Assembly: GCA_037389465.1 (NCBI GenBank)
Contig: JAZARR010000087.1
Coordinates: 1-64,000 of the forward strand
DNA length: 64,000 nt
DNA from: Baylisascaris procyonis
Lineage: Eukaryota; Nematoda; Chromadorea; Rhabditida; Ascarididae
Reading direction: 5' to 3'
Made by a program: the position numbers and the translations under genes. Each line of letters starts with the position of its first letter. Within the stretch, counting starts at the first letter, position 1. Of the stretch, positions 39,823-49,503 are shown in pieces. The notes beneath the pieces are model-generated. The model made no database searches, was not told the origin of the DNA, and was given only the letters and a program-made list of their open reading frames with translations.

Positions 39823-40346
39823 CGCTCGCTTCCGTGGCAAAGGAAGCCCGTGTCAGAAAAGGCGAACACGATCGATTAGTGTATGCGGAGGCTGGTTTCG
39901 TTTTCGGGTGCACACGAACCCTCAAATTTTGACCCGGTTCCCGTGATTTGTGCCCAAGACAGGGATCGAACCTGTGTCGCCACGGCCACAACGTGGAGTA
40001 CTTATCACTATACTACATGGGCCTGTCGCTTCCGTGGCAAAGGAAGCCCGTGTCGAAAACGGCGTGCACGACCTACTAATATATGCGGTTGTGGTTCCTT
40101 TTCCAATGAACACGAACCCTCAAATTTTGACCCGGTTGCCGTGATTGGTGCCAAAGACAGGAATCGAACCTGTGTCGCCACGGCCACAACGTGGAGTACT
40201 AACCACTACACGACTTGGGCCATTCGCTTCCGTGGCAAAGGAAGCCCGTGTCGAAAGCGGCTTGCACGACCGAGTAAAATATGCAGGGGTGGTTTCCTGT
40301 TCCAATGAACACGAACCTCAAATTTTAACCTGGTTGCAGTGACTGA

Positions 40347-40418
40347 TGCCCAAGACAGGAATCGAACCTGCGTCGCCACGGCCGCAACGTGGAGTACTAG
40401 ACACTATACTGCTTGGGC
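40347..40418 (-). pseudogene. His-type tRNA with anticodon GCG, copy 2 of 4
   Basis: Same anticodon and D-loop changes as 36563; first unit of a 2988-bp higher-order repeat. Confidence 0.75.
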
Positions 40419-41542
40419 CACTGGCTTCCCTGGCAAAGATACCGTGTCAGGAATGCTGTATCCCCTGCATTATTATGCTGCGGACGCCCGGTTCTTTTTC
40501 CATTGAACACGAAACCTGAAATTTTGAACCGTTTGCAGTGACTGATGCCCAAGACAGGAATCGAACGTGTGTCGCCACGGCCACAACGTGGAGTACTAAC
40601 CACCATACTACTTGGGCCATTCGCTTCCGTGGCAAAGGAAGTCCGTGTCAGAAAAGGCGAACACGATCGATTAGTGTATGCGGAGGCTGGTTTCGTTTTC
40701 GAGTGCACACGAACCCTCAAATTTTCACCCGGTTGCCGTGATTTGTGCCCAAGACAGAAATCGAACCTGTGTCCCCACAGCCACAACGTGGAGTACTAAC
40801 CACTATACTACTTGGGCCATTCGCTTCCGTGGCAAAGGAAGCCCGTGTCAAAAACGGCGTACACGACCGATTAATATATGCGGGGGTGGTTTCCTTTTCC
40901 AACGAACACGAACCCTCAAATTTTGACCTGGTTGCAGTGACTGATGACCGAGACAGGAATCGAACCTGTGTCGCCACGGCCACAACGTGGAGTGCTTATC
41001 ACTATACTACTAGGGCCATTCGCTTCCGTGGCAAAGGAAGTCCGTGTCAGAAAAGGCGAACACGATCGATTAGTGTATGCGGAGGCTGGTTTCGTTTTCG
41101 AGTGCACACGAACCCTCAAATTTTGACCCGGTTGCCGTGATTGGTGTCCAAGACAGGAATCGAACCTGTGTCGCCACGGCCACAACGTGGAGTACTAACC
41201 ACTATACTACTTGGGCCATTCGTTTCCGTGGTAAAGGAAGCCCGTGTCGAAAACGGCGTACACGACCGAGTAATATATGCGGGGGTTTCTCCCTTTTCCA
41301 ATGAACACGAACCCTCAAATTTTGACCCGGTTTCCGTGATTGGTGCCAAAGACAGGAATCGAACCTGTGTCGCCACGGCCACAACGTGGAGTACTAACCA
41401 CTACACGACTTGGGCCATTCGCTTCTGTGGGAAAGGAAGCCCGTGTCGAAAACGGCGTGCACGACCGACTAATATATGCGGTTGTGGCTTCCTTTTCCAA
41501 TGAACACGAACCCTCAAATTTTGACCCGGTTGCCGTGATTGG

Positions 41543-41614
41543 TGCCCAAGACAGGAATCGAACCTGTGTCGCCACGGCCACAACGTGGAGTACTAACCAC
41601 TATACTACTTGGGC
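41543..41614 (-). tRNA. tRNA-His (GTG), exact consensus copy
   Basis: Exact copy with encoded CCA. The related copy at 37759 carries changes in the T stem and D loop; the one at 44531 is identical. Confidence 0.9.
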
Positions 41615-42738
41615 CATTCGCCTCCGTGGCAAAGGAAGCCCGTGTCGAAAACGGCGTACACGACCGACTAATATATGCGGTTGTGGCTTCCTTTTCCAAT
41701 GAACACGAACCCTCAAATTTTGACCCGGTTGCCGTGATTGGTGCCCAAGACAGGAACCGAACCTGTGTCGCCACGGCCACAAGGTGGAGTACTAACCACT
41801 ATACTACTTGGGCCATTCGCTTAGGTGGCATAGGAAGCCCGTGACGAAAACGGCGTACACGACCGACTAATATATGCGGGGTGGCTTCCTTTTCCAATGA
41901 ACACGAACCCTCAAATTTTGACCCGGTTGCCGTGATTGGTGCCCAAGACAGGAATCGAACCTGTGTCGCCACCGCCACAACGTGGAGTACTAACCACTGC
42001 ACGACTTGGGCCATTGGCTTCCGTGGCAAAGGAAGCCCGTGTCAGGAATGCTGTATCCCCTGCATTATTATGCTGCGGACGCCCGGTTCTTTTTCCATTG
42101 AACACGAAACCTGAAATTTTGAACCGGTTGCAGTGACTGGTGCCCAAGACAGGAATCGAACCTGTGTCGCCACGGCCACAAGGTGGAGTACTAACCACTA
42201 TACTACTTGGGCCATTCGCTTCCGTGGCAAAGGAAGTCCGTGTCAGAAACGGCGAACACGATCGATTAGTGTATGCGGAGGCTGGTTTCGTTTTCGAGTG
42301 CACACGAACCCTCAAATTTTGACCCGGTTGCCGTGATTGGTGCCCAAGACAGAAATCGAAGCTGTGTCGCCACGGCCACAACGTGGAGTACTTATCACTA
42401 TACTACATGGGCCTGTCGCTTCCGTGGCAAAGGAAACCCGTGTCAAAAACGGCGTACACGACCGAGTAATATATGCGGGGGTGGTTTCCTTTTCCAACGA
42501 ACACGAACCCTCAAATTTTGACCTGGTTGCAGTGACTGATGCCCAAGACAGGAATCGAACCTGTGCCGCCACGGCCACAACGTGGAGTACTAACCGCTAT
42601 ACTACTTGGGCCATTCCCTTCCGTGGCAAACGAAGCCCGCGTCGAAAACGGCGTGCACGAGCGACTAATATATGCTTTTGTGGCTTCCTTTTCCAATGAA
42701 CACGAACCCTCAAATTTTGACCCGGTTGCCGTGATTGG

Positions 42739-42810
42739 TGCCCAAGACAGGAATCGAACCTGTGTCGCCACGGCCACAACGTGGAGTACTAACCACTATA
42801 CTACTTGGGC
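42739..42810 (-). tRNA. tRNA-His (GTG), exact consensus copy
   Basis: Exact copy with encoded CCA, second member of the 39751/42739/45727 series. Confidence 0.9.
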
Positions 42811-43334
42811 CGCTCGCTTCCGTGGCAAAGGAAGCCCGTGTCAGAAAAGGCGAACACGATCGATTAGTGTATGCGGAGGCTGGTTTCGTTTTCGGGTGCA
42901 CACGAACCCTCAAATTTTGACCCGGTTCCCGTGATTTGTGCCCAAGACAGGGATCGAACCTGTGTCGCCACGGCCACAACGTGGAGTACTTATCACTATA
43001 CTACATGGGCCTGTCGCTTCCGTGGCAAAGGAAGCCCGTGTCGAAAACGGCGTGCACGACCTACTAATATATGCGGTTGTGGTTCCTTTTCCAATGAACA
43101 CGAACCCTCAAATTTTGACCCGGTTGCCGTGATTGGTGCCAAAGACAGGAATCGAACCTGTGTCGCCACGGCCACAACGTGGAGTACTAACCACTACACG
43201 ACTTGGGCCATTCGCTTCCGTGGCAAAGGAAGCCCGTGTCGAAAGCGGCTTGCACGACCGAGTAAAATATGCAGGGGTGGTTTCCTGTTCCAATGAACAC
43301 GAACCTCAAATTTTAACCTGGTTGCAGTGACTGA

Positions 43335-43406
43335 TGCCCAAGACAGGAATCGAACCTGCGTCGCCACGGCCGCAACGTGGAGTACTAGACACTATACTGC
43401 TTGGGC
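43335..43406 (-). pseudogene. His-type tRNA with anticodon GCG, copy 3 of 4
   Basis: Same changes; 2988 bp from copy 2. Confidence 0.75.
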
Positions 43407-44530
43407 CACTGGCTTCCCTGGCAAAGATACCGTGTCAGGAATGCTGTATCCCCTGCATTATTATGCTGCGGACGCCCGGTTCTTTTTCCATTGAACACGA
43501 AACCTGAAATTTTGAACCGTTTGCAGTGACTGATGCCCAAGACAGGAATCGAACGTGTGTCGCCACGGCCACAACGTGGAGTACTAACCACCATACTACT
43601 TGGGCCATTCGCTTCCGTGGCAAAGGAAGTCCGTGTCAGAAAAGGCGAACACGATCGATTAGTGTATGCGGAGGCTGGTTTCGTTTTCGAGTGCACACGA
43701 ACCCTCAAATTTTCACCCGGTTGCCGTGATTTGTGCCCAAGACAGAAATCGAACCTGTGTCCCCACAGCCACAACGTGGAGTACTAACCACTATACTACT
43801 TGGGCCATTCGCTTCCGTGGCAAAGGAAGCCCGTGTCAAAAACGGCGTACACGACCGATTAATATATGCGGGGGTGGTTTCCTTTTCCAACGAACACGAA
43901 CCCTCAAATTTTGACCTGGTTGCAGTGACTGATGACCGAGACAGGAATCGAACCTGTGTCGCCACGGCCACAACGTGGAGTGCTTATCACTATACTACTA
44001 GGGCCATTCGCTTCCGTGGCAAAGGAAGTCCGTGTCAGAAAAGGCGAACACGATCGATTAGTGTATGCGGAGGCTGGTTTCGTTTTCGAGTGCACACGAA
44101 CCCTCAAATTTTGACCCGGTTGCCGTGATTGGTGTCCAAGACAGGAATCGAACCTGTGTCGCCACGGCCACAACGTGGAGTACTAACCACTATACTACTT
44201 GGGCCATTCGTTTCCGTGGTAAAGGAAGCCCGTGTCGAAAACGGCGTACACGACCGAGTAATATATGCGGGGGTTTCTCCCTTTTCCAATGAACACGAAC
44301 CCTCAAATTTTGACCCGGTTTCCGTGATTGGTGCCAAAGACAGGAATCGAACCTGTGTCGCCACGGCCACAACGTGGAGTACTAACCACTACACGACTTG
44401 GGCCATTCGCTTCTGTGGGAAAGGAAGCCCGTGTCGAAAACGGCGTGCACGACCGACTAATATATGCGGTTGTGGCTTCCTTTTCCAATGAACACGAACC
44501 CTCAAATTTTGACCCGGTTGCCGTGATTGG

Positions 44531-44602
44531 TGCCCAAGACAGGAATCGAACCTGTGTCGCCACGGCCACAACGTGGAGTACTAACCACTATACTACTTGG
44601 GC
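44531..44602 (-). tRNA. tRNA-His (GTG), exact consensus copy
   Basis: Exact copy with encoded CCA, 2988 bp from its twin at 41543. Confidence 0.9.
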
Positions 44603-45726
44603 CATTCGCCTCCGTGGCAAAGGAAGCCCGTGTCGAAAACGGCGTACACGACCGACTAATATATGCGGTTGTGGCTTCCTTTTCCAATGAACACGAACCC
44701 TCAAATTTTGACCCGGTTGCCGTGATTGGTGCCCAAGACAGGAACCGAACCTGTGTCGCCACGGCCACAAGGTGGAGTACTAACCACTATACTACTTGGG
44801 CCATTCGCTTAGGTGGCATAGGAAGCCCGTGACGAAAACGGCGTACACGACCGACTAATATATGCGGGGTGGCTTCCTTTTCCAATGAACACGAACCCTC
44901 AAATTTTGACCCGGTTGCCGTGATTGGTGCCCAAGACAGGAATCGAACCTGTGTCGCCACCGCCACAACGTGGAGTACTAACCACTGCACGACTTGGGCC
45001 ATTGGCTTCCGTGGCAAAGGAAGCCCGTGTCAGGAATGCTGTATCCCCTGCATTATTATGCTGCGGACGCCCGGTTCTTTTTCCATTGAACACGAAACCT
45101 GAAATTTTGAACCGGTTGCAGTGACTGGTGCCCAAGACAGGAATCGAACCTGTGTCGCCACGGCCACAAGGTGGAGTACTAACCACTATACTACTTGGGC
45201 CATTCGCTTCCGTGGCAAAGGAAGTCCGTGTCAGAAACGGCGAACACGATCGATTAGTGTATGCGGAGGCTGGTTTCGTTTTCGAGTGCACACGAACCCT
45301 CAAATTTTGACCCGGTTGCCGTGATTGGTGCCCAAGACAGAAATCGAAGCTGTGTCGCCACGGCCACAACGTGGAGTACTTATCACTATACTACATGGGC
45401 CTGTCGCTTCCGTGGCAAAGGAAACCCGTGTCAAAAACGGCGTACACGACCGAGTAATATATGCGGGGGTGGTTTCCTTTTCCAACGAACACGAACCCTC
45501 AAATTTTGACCTGGTTGCAGTGACTGATGCCCAAGACAGGAATCGAACCTGTGCCGCCACGGCCACAACGTGGAGTACTAACCGCTATACTACTTGGGCC
45601 ATTCCCTTCCGTGGCAAACGAAGCCCGCGTCGAAAACGGCGTGCACGAGCGACTAATATATGCTTTTGTGGCTTCCTTTTCCAATGAACACGAACCCTCA
45701 AATTTTGACCCGGTTGCCGTGATTGG

Positions 45727-45798
45727 TGCCCAAGACAGGAATCGAACCTGTGTCGCCACGGCCACAACGTGGAGTACTAACCACTATACTACTTGGGC
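45727..45798 (-). tRNA. tRNA-His (GTG), exact consensus copy
   Basis: Exact copy with encoded CCA, third member of the 2988-bp series. Confidence 0.9.
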
Positions 45799-46322
45799 CG
45801 CTCGCTTCCGTGGCAAAGGAAGCCCGTGTCAGAAAAGGCGAACACGATCGATTAGTGTATGCGGAGGCTGGTTTCGTTTTCGGGTGCACACGAACCCTCA
45901 AATTTTGACCCGGTTCCCGTGATTTGTGCCCAAGACAGGGATCGAACCTGTGTCGCCACGGCCACAACGTGGAGTACTTATCACTATACTACATGGGCCT
46001 GTCGCTTCCGTGGCAAAGGAAGCCCGTGTCGAAAACGGCGTGCACGACCGACTAATATATGCGGTTGTGGTTCCTTTTCCAATGAACACGAACCCTCAAA
46101 TTTTGACCCGGTTGCCGTGATTGGTGCCAAAGACAGGAATCGAACCTGTGTCGCCACGGCCACAACGTGGAGTACTAACCACTACACGACTTGGGCCATT
46201 CGCTTCCGTGGCAAAGGAAGCCCGTGTCGAAAGCGGCTTGCACGACCGAGTAAAATATGCAGGGGTGGTTTCCTGTTCCAATGAACACGAACCTCAAATT
46301 TTAACCTGGTTGCAGTGACTGA

Positions 46323-46394
46323 TGCCCAAGACAGGAATCGAACCTGCGTCGCCACGGCCGCAACGTGGAGTACTAGACACTATACTGCTTGGGC
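46323..46394 (-). pseudogene. His-type tRNA with anticodon GCG, copy 4 of 4
   Basis: Same changes; 2988 bp from copy 3. The block right of it departs from the 15-unit pattern after two units. Confidence 0.75.
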
Positions 46395-49300
46395 CACTGG
46401 CTTCCCTGGCAAAGATACCGTGTCAGGAATGCTGTATCCCCTGCATTATTATGCTGCGGACGCCCGGTTCTTTTTCCATTGAACACGAAACCTGAAATTT
46501 TGAACCGTTTGCAGTGACTGATGCCCAAGACAGGAATCGAACGTGTGTCGCCACGGCCACAACGTGGAGTACTAACCACCATACTACTTGGGCCATTCGC
46601 TTCCGTGGCAAAGGAAGTCCGTGTCAGAAAAGGCGAACACGATCGATTAGTGTATGCGGAGGCTGGTTTCGTTTTCGAGTGCACACGAACCCTCAAATTT
46701 TCACCCGGTTGCCGTGATTTGTGCCCAAGACAGGGATCGAACCTGTGTCGCCACGGCCACAACGTGTAGTACTTATCACTATACTACTTGCGCCATTCGC
46801 TTCCGTGGCAAAGGAAGCCCGTGTCAGGAATGCTGTATCGTCTGCATTATTTTGCTGCGGGCGACAGGTTCTTTTTCCATTGAACACGAAACCTGAAATT
46901 TTGACCCGGTTGCCGTGATTGGTGCCCAAGACAGAAATCGAACCTGTGTCCCCACAGCCACAACGTGGAGTACTATCCACTATACTACTTGGGCCATTCG
47001 CTTCCGTGGCAAAGGAAGCCCGTGTCAAAAACGGCGTACACGACCGATTAATATATGCGGGGGTGGTTTCCTTTTCCAACGAACACGAACCCTCAAATTT
47101 TGACCTGGTTGCAGTGACTGATGACCAAGACAGGAATCGAACCTGTGTCGCCACGGCCACAACGTGGAGTGCTTATCACTATACTACTAGGGCCATTCGC
47201 TTCCGTGGCAAAGGAAGTCCGTGTCAGAAAAGGCGAACACGATCGATTAGTGTATGCGGAGGCTGGTTTCGTTTTCGAGTGCACACGAACCCTCAAATTT
47301 TGACCCGGTTGCCGTGATTGGTGTCCAAGACAGGAATCGAACCTGTGTCGCCACGGCCACAACGTGGAGTACTAACCACTATACTACTTGGGCCATTCGT
47401 TTCCGTGGTAAAGGAAGCCCGTGTCGAAAACGGCGTACACGACCGAGTAATATATGCGGGGGTTTCTCCCTTTTCCAATGAACGCGAACCCTCAAATTTT
47501 GACCCGGTTTCCGTGATTGGTGCCAAAGACAGGAATCGAACCTGTGTCGCCACGGCCACAACGTGGAGTACTAACCACTACACGACTTGGGCCATTCGCT
47601 TCCGTGGGAAAGGAAGCCCGTGTCGAAAACGGCGTGCACGACCGACTAATATATGCGGTTGTCGCTTCCTTTTCCAATGAACACGAACCCTCAAATTTTG
47701 ACCCGGTTGCCGTGATTGGTGCCCAAGACAGAAATCGAAGCTGTGTCGCCACAGCCACAACGTGGAGTACTAACCACTATACTAGTTGGGCCATTCGCTT
47801 CCGTGGCAAAGGAAGCCCGTCGAAAACGACGTACACGACCGACTAATATATGCGGTTGTGGCTTCCTTTTCCAATGAACACGAACCCTCAAATTTTGACC
47901 CGGTTGCCGTGATTTGTGCCCAAGACAGGGATCGAACCTGTGTCGCCACGGCCACAACGTGGAGTACTAACCACTATACTACTTGGGCCATTCGCTTCCG
48001 TGGCAAAGGAAGCCCGTGTCAGGAATGCTGTATCCCCTGCATTATTATGCTGCGGACGCCCGGTTCCTTTTCCATTGAACACGAAACCTGAAATTTTGAA
48101 CCGGTTGCAGTGACTGGTGCCCAAGACAGGAATCGAACCTGTGTCTCCACGGCCACAACGTGGAGTACTAACCACTATATTACTTGGGCCATTCGCTTCC
48201 GTGGCAAAGGAAGCCCGTGTCGAAAACGGCGTACACGACCGACTAATATATGCGGGGGTGGCTTCCTTTTCCAATGAACACGAACCCTCAAATTTTGACC
48301 TGGTTGCAGTGACTGATGCCCAAGACAGGAATCGAACCTGCGTCGCCACGGCCACAACGTGGAGTACTAACCACTACACGATTTGGGCCATTGGCTTCCG
48401 TGGCAAAGGAAGCCCGTGTCAGGAATGCTGTATCCCGTGCATTATTATGCTGCGGACGCGCGGTTCTTTTTCCATTGAACACGAAACCTGAAATTTTGAA
48501 CCGGTTGCACTGACTGGTGCCCAAGACAGGAATCGAACCTGTGTCTCCACGGCCACAGCGTGGAGTACTAACCACTATACTACTTGGGCCATTCGCTTCC
48601 GTGGCAAAGGAAGCCCGTGTCGAAAGCGGCGTACACGACCGACTAATATATGCGGGGGTTACTTCCTTTTCCAATGAACACGAACCTCAAATTTTGACCT
48701 GGTTGCAGTGACTGATGCCCAAGACAGGAATCGAACCTGTGTCGCCACGGCCACAACGTGGAGTACTAACCACTATACTTCTTGGGCCATTCGCTTCCGT
48801 GCAAAGGAAGCCCTATCGAAAACGGCGTACACGATGGACTAATATATGCCCGGGCTGGTTTCGTTTTCGAATGAACACGAACCCTCAAATTTTGACCCGG
48901 TTGCCGTGATTGGTGCCCAAGACAGGAATCGAACCTGCGTCGCCACGGCCACAACGTGGAGTACTAACCACTACACTACTTGGGCCATTCGCTTAAGTGG
49001 CAAAAAAGCCCATGTCAGAAACGGCAAACACGATCGACTAATATATGCGGGGGCTGGTTTCGTTTTCGAATGAACACGAACCCTCATGTTTTGACCTGGT
49101 TGGAGTGACTGATGCCCAAGACAGGAATCGAACCTGTGTCGCCACGGCCACAACGTGGAGTACTAATCACTATACTACTTGGGCATTCGCTTCCGTGCAA
49201 AGGAAGCCCTATCGAAAACGGCGTACACGATCGACTAATATATGCGGAGGCTGGTTTCGTTTTCGAATGCACACGAACCCTCAAATTTTGACCTGGTTGC

Positions 49301-49503
49301 AGTGACCGATGCCCAAGACAGGAATCGAACCTGTTTCACCACGGCCACAACGTGGAGTACTAACCACTATACTACTTGGGCGATCAGCTTCCCTGGCGAA
49401 GGAAGCCGGTGCAAAAAACGGTGTAGAGGAGAGCTGATATACGCGAGGTCTGCTTTCCTTTTGCAATGAACACGAACCCTCAAATTTTGATCTCGTTGCA
49501 GCG

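Larger units (their letters stand above)
36563..47720. repeat. 15-unit (2988-bp) higher-order repeat
   Basis: Blocks 40347-43334 and 43335-46322 are both 15 units and 2988 bp long, and look almost identical. A third version begins at 36563 and has an inserted run of four units around 38156-38952, giving 3784 bp. A fourth begins at 46323, gains one unit at 46722 and fades after 47720. Confidence 0.85.
14716..49503 (-). repeat. Tandem array of 174 tRNA-His (GTG) units, period about 199 bp
   Basis: Each unit has one 72-nt tRNA-His on the minus strand and a spacer of about 127 bp. Cloverleaf: acceptor GCCCAAG/CTTGGGC, D stem GTAT/GTAC, anticodon stem CCACG/CGTGG, loop TTGTGGC, T stem ACAGG/CCTGT, T loop TTCGATT, discriminator A; A box TAGTATAGTGG and B box GGTTCGATTCC are perfect. 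Lowest coordinate of each copy (add 71 for the 5' end): 14867 15066 15265 15465 15665 15865 16064 16262 16460 16660 16858 17057 17257 17454 17653 17853 18052 18251 18449 18648 18848 19047 19246 19445 19644 19843 20042 20240 20439 20638 20838 21037 21237 21436 21635 21834 22032 22231 22431 22630 22829 23027 23226 23426 23624 23824 24024 24222 24421 24620 24820 25019 25219 25418 25617 25816 26014 26213 26413 26612 26811 27009 27208 27408 27606 27806 28005 28204 28403 28603 28802 29001 29199 29398 29598 29796 29996 30196 30394 30593 30793 30992 31191 31389 31588 31788 31987 32187 32385 32585 32784 32983 33181 33380 33580 33779 33977 34177 34374 34573 34772 34970 35170 35369 35569 35768 35967 36167 36365 36563 36762 36962 37161 37361 37560 37759 37958 38156 38356 38555 38754 38952 39153 39353 39552 39751 39951 40149 40347 40546 40746 40945 41145 41344 41543 41742 41940 42141 42341 42540 42739 42939 43137 43335 43534 43734 43933 44133 44332 44531 44730 44928 45129 45329 45528 45727 45927 46125 46323 46522 46722 46923 47122 47322 47521 47720 47917 48118 48317 48518 48716 48914 49113 49310. 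Spacings run from 197 to 201 bp. The array ends inside a spacer at about 49503. Confidence 0.97.

Noticed and set aside
14867..49503. Hundreds of overlapping ORFs of 60-185 codons on both strands with recurring peptides such as MPKTGIEPVSPRPQRG.
   Set aside because: They are translations of the tRNA and spacer. The 199-bp unit is not a multiple of three, so frames roll from unit to unit, and similar ORFs occur on both strands.
14716..49503. CRISPR-like regular repeat and spacer layout.
   Set aside because: Repeat is 72 bp and folds as a tRNA, spacers are about 127 bp and homologous to each other, and the genome is eukaryotic.
14716..49503. tRNA-derived SINE family, 5S rRNA or spliced-leader RNA array.
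   Set aside because: No poly(A) tail, target duplications or dispersed copies are seen. The unit is a complete tRNA cloverleaf and has no 5S or SL features.
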